11,481 nt of DNA from contig CAYRWY010000160.1 of NCBI GenBank assembly GCA_964427955.1, positions 1 to 11,481 of the forward strand, given 5' to 3'. Shown piece after piece: positions 1-5,595 of the stretch. A model generated the notes under the pieces. It ran no database searches. It saw nothing but the letters and a program-made list of their open reading frames with translations, and was not told where the DNA came from. Position 1 is the first letter of the stretch. Each line of letters begins with the position of its first letter. A program made the position numbers and the translations under genes. This DNA is from JACRBK01 sp964427955 (GTDB lineage: Bacteria; Chloroflexota; Anaerolineae; Aggregatilineales; Aggregatilineaceae).

Positions 1-18
1 GGCGAGTTCCAGCAGCAT
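1..18 (-). CDS. Possible start of a downstream minus-strand gene (edge fragment)
   Basis: On the minus strand, 13 bases past the stop codon of the cold-shock/DUF1294 gene, an ATG at 18-16 opens a frame reading MLLELA up to the window edge. An AAGGA-like ribosome site overlaps the preceding stop codon, about 10 bases before the ATG. This would fit a third gene in the same operon. Only six codons are visible, so no function can be given, and the start may be chance. Confidence 0.25.
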
Positions 19-31
19 CGCGGGCCGATCC

Positions 32-601
32 TTAGCGGAGCAGGGCGGCGACCAGCGCCACGTTGATCGCCACGATCAGCCAGTAGATGACCTGATACGA
101 CAGCTTCTTGACTTTGTGCCGGAAGTAATGCTGCGCGATGAGCGCTCCCGGCCACCCGCCGATCAGTTCGAAAGAATGCAGGGTCGCTTCGGAGACGCGG
201 TACTGCTGCGCGGTGGCCCGGCGCTTGTCCGCGCCGTACATCTGGAACGTGATCGGGCTGAACACCAGAACCAGCGCGAGGTAGGCGATCACCAGGACCG
301 GCACTTCGACCACGCGCAGGGCCAACAGGGCCAGGACGACCCCGCCGAGCAGCCACGCGCCCAGGCCGATCCCCAGCAGCCGGTCGAACGCCAGCCCTTC
401 GATCCGGACGCGCGCCGCCTGGGATTGTCCGCGCTGGGCGTTCATCTCGACGGTGTAGCGCACGCGGTCGCCTTGTTTCGGACGTCCCTGGCGGTGCTGC
501 ACGGCGCTGATGTGCACGAACAGGTTAGCGCCGCCGTCGTCCGGGTGGATGAAGCCGTAGCCCTGCTCGTCTTTCCAGGTGGCGATGGTCCCCTTGGGCA
601 T
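32..601 (-). CDS. Cold-shock domain / DUF1294 membrane fusion protein
   Basis: This 189-residue protein has two parts. Residues 1-69 form a cold-shock (OB-fold) domain that should bind single-stranded nucleic acid: the start resembles KGTI-x-W, then comes an RNP1-like GYGFI and an RNP2-like LFVHIS. Residues 70-189 form a DUF1294 membrane domain with hydrophobic spans near 77-96, 100-118 and 168-188. Between them lie the family signature YGADKRRA and the segment GGWPGALIAQHYFRHK. CSD-DUF1294 fusions of this size are a recurring bacterial architecture, but the function is unknown; the inferred picture is an RNA-binding head held at the inner membrane. Only four bases separate its ATG from the stop of the dehydrogenase gene upstream, so the two are probably co-transcribed. 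The last codons of that gene carry a GGGGA that may be the ribosome site. Confidence 0.9.
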   Translation of the reverse strand: MPKGTIATWKDEQGYGFIHPDDGGANLFVHISAVQHRQGRPKQGDRVRYTVEMNAQRGQSQAARVRIEGLAFDRLLGIGLGAWLLGGVVLALLALRVVEVPVLVIAYLALVLVFSPITFQMYGADKRRATAQQYRVSEATLHSFELIGGWPGALIAQHYFRHKVKKLSYQVIYWLIVAINVALVAALLR

Positions 602-605
602 GGCG

Positions 606-1592
606 TTACAAATCCCCGTGCGCCTTGTACCAGGCGTAGGTGTCGCGCAGACTCTGCTGGATCGTGATGCGCGGCTCGCCCAGCTCGCGCCACGATTTCT
701 GGCAGTCGAAAAACATCATGCGCGTGCTGAGGCGCAGTTGATTGCCTTCCATCGGCAGCCTGATCCCGGCCCAGCGCAGCAGATCGACGCCCCACGCCGC
801 CAGCCACACCAGCCAATCCGGCAGGATGATCGGGGAGGTGGGGGTATTGCCGATGGCGTCCGCCGTCAGCCGCGCCCAGGCTTTGTCGGTCAGGTCCACC
901 GCGCCGAGCAGGTAGCGTTCGCCGGTGCGCCCGCGTTCGGCGGCGGCGACGTGGGCGGCGGCGACGTCACGCACGTCGATCACCGTCAGCCCGCCGGGCG
1001 GCAGGGTGGGCGGGACGTGCCCGCGTGCCGCTTCGATGATCACGCTGCTGGAAATCTGGTTGAGGTCGCCCGGCCCGATGATCACGGTCGGATTCAGGAT
1101 CACGCAGTCCAGCCCGCGCCGGACCGCCCGGAAGACTTCCGCTTCGGCCAGGAATTTGCTGTGCCCGTAGGGGGTGACGTGCTGGTCGTAGTTGAAGCGC
1201 GTTAGCTCGTCCACCGGGTGCAGATCGTCGCGGTAGCCCATCGCGGCGGCGCTGCTGGTGACGATCACACGCCGGACGCCCATCACTTTGGCGGCGTCCA
1301 ACACGTGGCGCGTGCCATCGACGTTGACCTGGTAGATGCGGGCCGGGTCGCTGCGCCAGTAGTCCGCCACGGCGGCCACGTGGAACACCCAGTCCACGCC
1401 CTCCATCGCGGCCCGCAGCGATGCCGGATCGCTCACGTCGCCGATGGCGTGCTCACAGGGGAGGTCGTTCACGGCATCCAACCGGCTGGTCGTGCGGCGC
1501 AGAATCCGCACCTGGTAGCCTTTTTCGACCAGCGCCCGCGCGACGTGCGATCCTACAAACCCGGTTCCCCCGGTGACGAGTGCCGTGATCAT
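606..1592 (-). CDS. Extended SDR: NAD(P)-dependent epimerase / dihydroflavonol-reductase-like
   Basis: This 328-residue oxidoreductase is of the extended short-chain dehydrogenase family. The N-terminal Rossmann motif TGGTGFVG is at residues 7-14, followed by the basic patch RILRR, which often favours NADP. The active-site serines are S113-S114 in VTSSAAAMG and the catalytic pair is Y142/K146 in YGHSK. Length and overall pattern match dihydroflavonol-4-reductase-like and hopanoid-associated sugar epimerase (HpnA-like) proteins. No hopanoid genes are visible, so the substrate stays open. The start is well supported: GAAGGAG lies eight bases before the ATG at 1592. It is the first gene of an apparent two-gene operon with the cold-shock/DUF1294 gene. 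No convincing sigma-70 promoter was found upstream, where an interspersed repeat occupies 1684-1757. Confidence 0.9.
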   Translation of the reverse strand: MITALVTGGTGFVGSHVARALVEKGYQVRILRRTTSRLDAVNDLPCEHAIGDVSDPASLRAAMEGVDWVFHVAAVADYWRSDPARIYQVNVDGTRHVLDAAKVMGVRRVIVTSSAAAMGYRDDLHPVDELTRFNYDQHVTPYGHSKFLAEAEVFRAVRRGLDCVILNPTVIIGPGDLNQISSSVIIEAARGHVPPTLPPGGLTVIDVRDVAAAHVAAAERGRTGERYLLGAVDLTDKAWARLTADAIGNTPTSPIILPDWLVWLAAWGVDLLRWAGIRLPMEGNQLRLSTRMMFFDCQKSWRELGEPRITIQQSLRDTYAWYKAHGDL

Positions 1593-1683
1593 GGGCGTGA
1601 CTCCTTCAAGAACCTTTGAATGCTATTTTTCGGAGGGGCGTATAGATCACATTACGCAGCGCCCCATTCCAGACTGTTCGGGG

Positions 1684-1757
1684 TTTACCTCACCCTCAAC
1701 CCCCACCCCCTTCTCCCCTCTCCATGTCTTTTGGAGAGGGGCCGGGGGTGAGGTCAA
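1684..1757. repeat. Palindromic intergenic repeat, family A, copy 1
   Basis: The ends are a near-perfect inverted pair: TTTACCTCACCC at 1684-1695 against GGGTGAGGTCAA at 1746-1757, with one mismatch. Inside is a perfect 10-bp stem, CCCCTCTCCA (1715-1724) with TGGAGAGGGG (1732-1741), around a 7-base loop. A C-rich tract separates the left end from the stem. A second copy with the same ends and stem core lies at 4721-4833. It has no coding capacity and looks like a MITE/REP-like element. It sits between two minus-strand genes and might act as a bidirectional terminator, but there is no U-tract. Confidence 0.85.
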
Positions 1758-1800
1758 TGGCGGTCAGATGCTCATTAACAAAATAATACGGAGAATAGTC

Positions 1801-1857
1801 TCGTAGGGGAGCACCAGCGTGTGCTCCCTGGGCGGACACGTGGGTCCGCCCCTACGA
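1801..1857. repeat. Cloverleaf-like composite inverted repeat, family B
   Basis: A 9-bp outer stem, TCGTAGGGG (1801-1809) with CCCCTACGA (1849-1857), encloses two hairpins. The first is GGGAGCAC (1807-1814) with GTGCTCCC (1821-1828). The second is GGGCGGAC (1830-1837) with GTCCGCCC (1844-1851). The inner stems share a few bases with the outer one, so the folds compete. It is an interspersed non-coding element 37 bases past the aldo/keto reductase stop, where it could stop or stabilise that transcript. Only one copy is in this window. Confidence 0.8.
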
Positions 1858-1893
1858 TTTCCGTCGTTAAGAGTCAAACCGCCTCAATATGCT

Positions 1894-2790
1894 CTACCGG
1901 TCGCGATCCGTCGGGCCGAGCGCGTCGTAGGGATAGGGTCCCTGCTCGTCGCCCGCCGCCGTCAGCCGCGCCATCTGCGCCGGGATCAGCGCCCAGCCCG
2001 CCGCGCCCAGGTTATCGTTCAACTGCTCCATCGTCCGCACGCCGAGGATCGGCGCCGTGATGCCGGGCCGGTGCATGACCCAGTTCAGCGCGACCTGCGC
2101 GGGGGTTTTACCCGTCTCCGCCGCGATCTCGTGCAGGGCGTCGATCACGGTCCAGGTGCGCTCATTATTATAGCGCGCCCAGGTTTCGCTCCAGCCGCGC
2201 TGTGAGGCTTCGTCTACGCGCGTCCCGGCCAGCGGACCCGCCATGCCCCGGTGGTATTTGCCGCTCAGCCAACCGCCGCGCAGCGGACTCCAGGGGATGA
2301 CGCCCAGGCCTTCGTTGCGGCAGACGGTCAGCAGTTCCCACTCCGCCGCGCGATCCAGCAGGTTGTAGAGCGGCTGCAAGCAGACGAACGGCTCCCAGCC
2401 CATCTGGCGGCTGAGATCGATAGCTTTCTGCAACTGCCAGCCGAGAAAGTTGCTCACGCCGAGATAGCGCACTTTGCCGCTCTGCACCAGGGTGTTGAGC
2501 GTGCTCAGCGTCTCGTCCAGCGGCGTGCCGGGGTCCCAGCGGTGCACCTGGTAGAGGTCGATATAGTCCGTGCCGAGCCGCCGCAAGCTGGCCTCGACGC
2601 CGGACAGAATGTGCTTGCGGCTCAAGCCCAGGTCGTTCACGCCGCTGCCCATCGGCCAGCGAACTTTGGTGGCGATCACGAAATCGTCGCGGCGCTTGTG
2701 CTTCAGCCAGCGCCCGACGATCTCTTCCGAAACGCCCTGCGAATACACGTCCGCCGTGTCGATGAAGTTGCCGCCCGCCTCGACGAAGCG
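1894..2790 (-). CDS. Aldo/keto reductase, N-terminus lost in the assembly gap
   Basis: The 298 visible residues form the C-terminal nine-tenths of a TIM-barrel aldo/keto reductase that reduces carbonyls with NAD(P)H. The catalytic tetrad is complete: Asp and Tyr in FIDTADVYSQG, Lys in ATKVRWP and His in YQVHRWDP. Further family marks are the segment GKVRYLGVSNF, the strand IPWSPLRGGWLSGKY, and a C-terminal block ending in PILGVRTMEQLNDNL that contributes to cofactor binding. Relatives run to about 330-340 residues, so roughly 40 N-terminal residues (the first strand and the start codon) are missing inside the N run. The stop is TAG at 1896-1894. The frame runs across the Ns into the neighbouring aminopeptidase, but that join is an artefact. 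Substrate cannot be deduced. Confidence 0.9.
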   Translation of the reverse strand, partial: RFVEAGGNFIDTADVYSQGVSEEIVGRWLKHKRRDDFVIATKVRWPMGSGVNDLGLSRKHILSGVEASLRRLGTDYIDLYQVHRWDPGTPLDETLSTLNTLVQSGKVRYLGVSNFLGWQLQKAIDLSRQMGWEPFVCLQPLYNLLDRAAEWELLTVCRNEGLGVIPWSPLRGGWLSGKYHRGMAGPLAGTRVDEASQRGWSETWARYNNERTWTVIDALHEIAAETGKTPAQVALNWVMHRPGITAPILGVRTMEQLNDNLGAAGWALIPAQMARLTAAGDEQGPYPYDALGPTDRDR

Positions 2791-2890
2791 NNNNNNNNNN
2801 NNNNNNNNNNNNNNNNNNNNNNNNNNNNNNNNNNNNNNNNNNNNNNNNNNNNNNNNNNNNNNNNNNNNNNNNNNNNNNNNNNNNNNNNNN
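2791..2890. other. Assembly gap of exactly 100 N
   Basis: Exactly 100 unknown bases separate the 5'-truncated aldo/keto reductase from the 3'-truncated aminopeptidase. A round length is the usual scaffolder placeholder. Completing both genes would need roughly 40 plus 180-220 codons, so the true distance is probably above 650 bases if they are neighbours. Confidence 0.97.
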
Positions 2891-3447
2891 CCCGCCGGGA
2901 GATTGCCATGCGCGCGCGGCGTGTGGAACAGGCCGGTATCGCGCATGACCGGACGCCCGGTGATCTCCAGTTCGAGATCGGTGCCCAGCGCCGTCGTCAG
3001 CCGGACGTACGAATGGCCGTCCAGGCGCTCGCCCAGCCGGTTGGTGAGCGCGGCGATCTGCTCATAATCGGCGTTCAGTTCGTGGTCCAGAATGGATTCG
3101 TTGATCATCGGACCAGAGGCCCAGCGTGCGTGGCCGCGCTCCAACGCCTGGAGCATTTCCAGGGCGCGCGGCGTCTCCACTTCAGGATTCCGGCGGTGCT
3201 CGAAGATCAGGACGACGTCGAGGTTGGCAACCAGATCATACAGCGCCGCAGGGTAGTGGGGCAGCGGACGTGTCGCATCCGGCAGGGTATACGACCACAG
3301 CTCGGAGACGCCCACCTGGGCGATGCGCTCGACCAACTGCTGGCGCATGATCGCCATCGGTTCGTCGGTGACCAACAGCACGCGCTCGCCCGGCTGGATC
3401 GCCATGCACACGTCCACGATATTTTCAACCCAACGCGGATAAGACAT
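2891..3447 (-). CDS. M29-family aminopeptidase, N-terminal half only
   Basis: The 185 visible residues match the N-terminal domain of thermophilic-type M29 metallo-aminopeptidases (AmpS/aminopeptidase T), which release N-terminal residues from peptides in the cytoplasm. Recognisable are the opening WVENIVDVCMAIQPGERVLLVTDEP, a second nucleotide-fold-like strand with VVLIFEHRRNPE, and the linker ending GNLPAG. In this family that linker continues with the first metal-binding glutamate. The sequence stops at this point in the N gap, so all metal ligands and the catalytic domain (about 180-220 residues) are missing from the assembly. Whether the real gene is intact cannot be told. The ATG at 3447 has a modest ribosome site (AGTGAG, about six bases away). 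It is divergent from the PLP enzyme at 3586, with a repeat between them. Confidence 0.8.
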
Positions 3448-3484
3448 CGATAACTCACTTTCTGCGGTAAACTTGTCTGGCTAT

Positions 3485-3540
3485 CAGTGTTCAGTGAGCA
3501 GTTGGCAGTGAGAACGGTGAGAACTGTCCACTGAAAACTG
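3485..3540. repeat. Imperfect inverted repeat, family C, in the divergent intergenic region
   Basis: The left arm CAGTGTTCAGTGAGCAGTT (3485-3503) pairs with the right arm AACTGTCCACTGAAAACTG (3522-3540) at 16 of 19 positions. Between the arms lies GTGAGAAC twice in direct orientation (3508-3515 and 3517-3524). The element takes up most of the space between the divergent aminopeptidase and PLP-enzyme genes, so their promoters must lie in or next to it. A degenerate relative is at 9874-9904. Confidence 0.75.
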
Positions 3541-3585
3541 TAAACTTTATGCGTGATTATATCCCCTATCAAGGAAGATTGCCGT

Positions 3586-4542
3586 ATGTTTGAAGCGATC
3601 CAGGCCGCCAGCGCGCGGATCACAGGTTACGCCCACCGGACGCCGGTGGTCACCTCCCGCACCTTGAACGAGCAAATCGGCGCGGAAGTCTTTCTCAAGT
3701 GCGAGAACTTGCAGCGGGTGGGCGCGTTCAAGTTTCGCGGGGCGTTCAACACCATCAGCCAGCTTTCGGACGCCGAAAAGGCGCGCGGCGTGCTCACCTA
3801 TTCGTCCGGCAATCACGCCCAGGCGGTGGCGCTGGCCTGCCGGTTGGTGGGTGCGCCCGCCGTGGTGGTCATGCCGGATAATGCCCCGGCCATCAAGCGC
3901 GCGGCCACGGAAGGCTACGGCGCGCGGGTGATCGCGTACGATCCGGCCACGCAGGATCGCCGCGAGGTCGCGGAGCAGTTGCAGCGCGAGCACGGCTACA
4001 CGCTGGTCCCGCCCTACGATCACCCGCACGTCATCGCCGGGCAGGGTACGGCGGCGCTGGAACTGGTCGAAGACGTGGGATCGCTGGACGCGCTGCTGGT
4101 GCCGTGCGGGGGCGGGGGACTGCTGAGCGGATCGGCCATCGCCGCCAAAGGCTTATGCCCGGCCTGCCGCGTGATCGGGATCGAGCCGGAGCTGGCCGAC
4201 GATGCGACGCGCTCGTTTCGCACCGGGACGCTGCACACCGTCCACAACCCGCCGACCATTGCCGATGGGACGCGCACACCGTCGCTGGGCACGCTGACTT
4301 TTCCGCTGGTCCGGCAGTACGTGGACGACATGCAGACTGTGAGCGAAGCGGCGATCATCGAGGCGGTGAAATTCCTCTTTTTCCGCACGAAGCTGGTGGT
4401 CGAGCCGTCGGGCGCGCTGGGCGTGGCGGCGCTGCTGAGCGGCGCGGTGCGCGTGACCGGGCGCGTGGGCGTGATCCTGAGCGGCGGCAACATCGACGGC
4501 GAGACCATGACGGCGATCCTGAACGGCAGCGCGGCGGGGTGA
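3586..4542 (+). CDS. Serine racemase / threonine dehydratase-like PLP enzyme (fold type II)
   Basis: This 318-residue protein belongs to the serine/threonine dehydratase family of pyridoxal-phosphate enzymes. The Schiff-base lysine is K49 in GAFKFRGA. SSGNHAQ at 73-79 supplies the serine that acts as the second base in racemases. The phosphate-binding glycine loop is PCGGGG (175-178), and SGGN at 299-302 contacts the pyridine ring. E200, A204 and D206 in EPELADD match the divalent-cation site of serine racemases and related hydroxyaspartate lyases. With the short length and the lack of an ACT regulatory domain, this favours serine racemase or catabolic L-serine/L-threonine ammonia-lyase over biosynthetic IlvA. 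An in-frame GTG at 3553 would add 11 residues. The ATG at 3586 is preferred because AAGGA lies ten bases upstream and family proteins start here. No operon partner is adjacent. Confidence 0.88.
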   Translation: MFEAIQAASARITGYAHRTPVVTSRTLNEQIGAEVFLKCENLQRVGAFKFRGAFNTISQLSDAEKARGVLTYSSGNHAQAVALACRLVGAPAVVVMPDNAPAIKRAATEGYGARVIAYDPATQDRREVAEQLQREHGYTLVPPYDHPHVIAGQGTAALELVEDVGSLDALLVPCGGGGLLSGSAIAAKGLCPACRVIGIEPELADDATRSFRTGTLHTVHNPPTIADGTRTPSLGTLTFPLVRQYVDDMQTVSEAAIIEAVKFLFFRTKLVVEPSGALGVAALLSGAVRVTGRVGVILSGGNIDGETMTAILNGSAAG

Positions 4543-4720
4543 GGTCTTCACGCGCATGTGATCGCCCCGCACGAAACGACCGAGACGACCCAGACCGTGC
4601 CCGGCGAACCGGATCGGAGCACCGCCCGCTCGCCCGCCGGGTAAACTTTCCCCCAGGTGGTACCTACGCATCCGTCATTACTGATCCTTGCATAAATAGC
4701 TAAACTTTTCGCCAGAGAGA
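4543..4720. other. Gene-free stretch after the PLP enzyme
   Basis: No credible gene or RNA was seen. The only structure is a 7-bp inverted pair, CCCGGCG (4600-4606) with CGCCGGG (4635-4641), followed by TAAACTTT. The spacing is 28 bases and the T-tract is poor, so it is at best a weak terminator and may be chance at this GC content. The remaining 250 bases up to 4974 hold repeat family A and a likely promoter. Confidence 0.5.
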
Positions 4721-4833
4721 TTTACCTCACCCCTCAATCCCCTCTCCGAAAAAAGCGGAGAGGGGACGGACTCCACCCGAAGTTCAGTCCCCCTCTCCAG
4801 CATTATTGGAGAGAGGGCCGGGGGTGAGGTAAA
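4721..4833. repeat. Palindromic intergenic repeat, family A, copy 2
   Basis: The termini are a perfect 13-bp inverted pair, TTTACCTCACCCC (4721-4733) with GGGGTGAGGTAAA (4821-4833). Two hairpins lie inside: a perfect 10-bp stem CCCCTCTCCG/CGGAGAGGGG (4739-4748 with 4756-4765), and a CTCTCCA/TGGAGAG stem near 4793-4813. Copy 1 at 1684-1757 has one inner hairpin where this copy has two, as if a unit was duplicated or deleted. Non-coding; MITE- or REP-like. Confidence 0.87.
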
Positions 4834-4869
4834 CAGTGGGCTATGCGAGCCTCAGTGAATGTCCGCCCG

Positions 4870-4889
4870 CTCTCCCTTATCTCGGAGAG
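4870..4889. repeat. Small hairpin resembling the family A stem
   Basis: CTCTCC (4870-4875) pairs with GGAGAG (4884-4889), and further Gs and then GCATTTTCATT follow. The stem core is the same as in family A, so this may be a solo or decayed half-element left of the promoter at 4925. The T-rich tail gives it some resemblance to a terminator for plus-strand transcription. Confidence 0.4.
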
Positions 4890-4924
4890 GGGGCATTTTC
4901 ATTGGATCAGGGCGGCGCTGCGAA

Positions 4925-4953
4925 TTGCTCTTTCTCAACACTGTCATTAGAAT
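4925..4953 (+). promoter_or_regulatory. Candidate sigma-70-type promoter for the 4975-7922 gene set
   Basis: A -35-like TTGCTC (4925-4930) and a -10-like TAGAAT (4948-4953; five of six consensus bases) are 17 bases apart. Transcription would begin near 4960, leaving a leader of about 15 bases that contains the GAGG ribosome site of the first gene. The -35 match is weak. Confidence 0.4.
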
Positions 4954-4974
4954 AAGACTTAGTGAGGCTGTCGA

Positions 4975-5595
4975 GTGAAAGCTGATGCGCCGATGTCTTC
5001 TCAACCTGCTGATCCTTGGGTGACGAAAATTCTTGAAACCATTGCCGATTCGGCGCCGATCCGCGAGGGGCTGCACGACGACGAAGCCCTGCCGCTGATC
5101 GACTGGGGGACTCAATGCGCCAGCCATCTCGGCCAGCGGCTGGCCGCGCCGGGCACGCCTGCGCCGGAACAGGTCGATAACACGGCCTATAACCTGACCC
5201 GGTTGATGACGCGCATCAACTGGCTGGCGACCTACCGCACCAAAAAAGACGCGGGTTGGCTGACCCGGACCTTCCAGATGATCAACCAACTGGCGCGTGA
5301 GTTGTTTGGCGACGGCGCGCCGGTCATGACCGACGAGGAAATTGCGGCGTGGCTGGCCGATAACGCCCGCCTGACCAACGGCGAGGTCGTGCAGAGCCTG
5401 ATCGCGCGTTTCTCACCGCCAGGATTGGCCGGATCGCCGGAAACGCCCCCACCCGATCAAGCGCCGGTACTTCCCGGACGGGAAGCGCCTGAATCGCCCG
5501 CCAGCCAGGGTCCGGTCCTGCCCGGTCGGGCCGCGCCGCCAGAAACGCCGTCACCTTTATCACCATCAGGAGAAGATCATGAGCAGCAGCAGTAG
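4975..5595 (+). CDS. Unknown helical protein with proline-rich repeated tail
   Basis: I do not recognise this 206-residue protein. Residues 1-145 look soluble and mainly helical (for example IDWGTQCASHLGQRL and the stretch around YNLTRLMTRINWLATYRTKK). There is no signal peptide and no membrane span. Residues 146-206 form a low-complexity tail rich in Pro, Ala, Glu and Ser with a duplicated 16-residue unit, ending in QQQ. The GTG at 4975 is chosen because GAGG lies seven bases upstream; the in-frame ATG at 4993 has no ribosome site. Its last 17 bases overlap the phospholipase D-like gene, so the two are probably translationally coupled. The coupling suggests a cytoplasmic partner of that membrane protein, but there is no direct evidence. 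Confidence 0.75.
   Translation: MKADAPMSSQPADPWVTKILETIADSAPIREGLHDDEALPLIDWGTQCASHLGQRLAAPGTPAPEQVDNTAYNLTRLMTRINWLATYRTKKDAGWLTRTFQMINQLARELFGDGAPVMTDEEIAAWLADNARLTNGEVVQSLIARFSPPGLAGSPETPPPDQAPVLPGREAPESPASQGPVLPGRAAPPETPSPLSPSGEDHEQQQ
5461..5556 (+). repeat. Tandem duplication of a 48-base coding unit
   Basis: Two consecutive 48-base units (5461-5508 and 5509-5556) encode 16-residue repeats with the shared pattern x-PVLPGR-x-AP in the tail of the unknown protein. The first unit runs APVLPGREAPESPASQ and the second GPVLPGRAAPPETPSP. DNA identity is highest in the first half of each unit. The preceding residues 147-162 may be a more decayed third unit. Confidence 0.75.

Noticed and set aside
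1894..3447. A single 517-residue minus-strand protein with an internal unknown stretch
   Set aside because: It joins parts of two unrelated families across an N placeholder; each side lacks family residues that belong in the gap.
2251..3453. A 400-residue plus-strand frame across the gap
   Set aside because: It is antisense to two recognisable genes, its sequence resembles no protein family I know, and it is kept open only by GC bias and Ns.
3553..3585. A GTG start 11 codons upstream for the PLP enzyme
   Set aside because: It has no ribosome site, family members begin at the ATG at 3586, and AAGGA precedes that ATG.
4104..4703. A 199-residue plus-strand frame continuing past the PLP enzyme
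   Set aside because: It is mostly an out-of-frame shadow of the PLP gene, and its tail in 4543-4703 shows no protein-like pattern.
1684..4833. A CRISPR array or transposon ends from the recurring palindromes
   Set aside because: The copies are 3 kb apart with no regular spacers, and no transposase or integrase gene lies between them.
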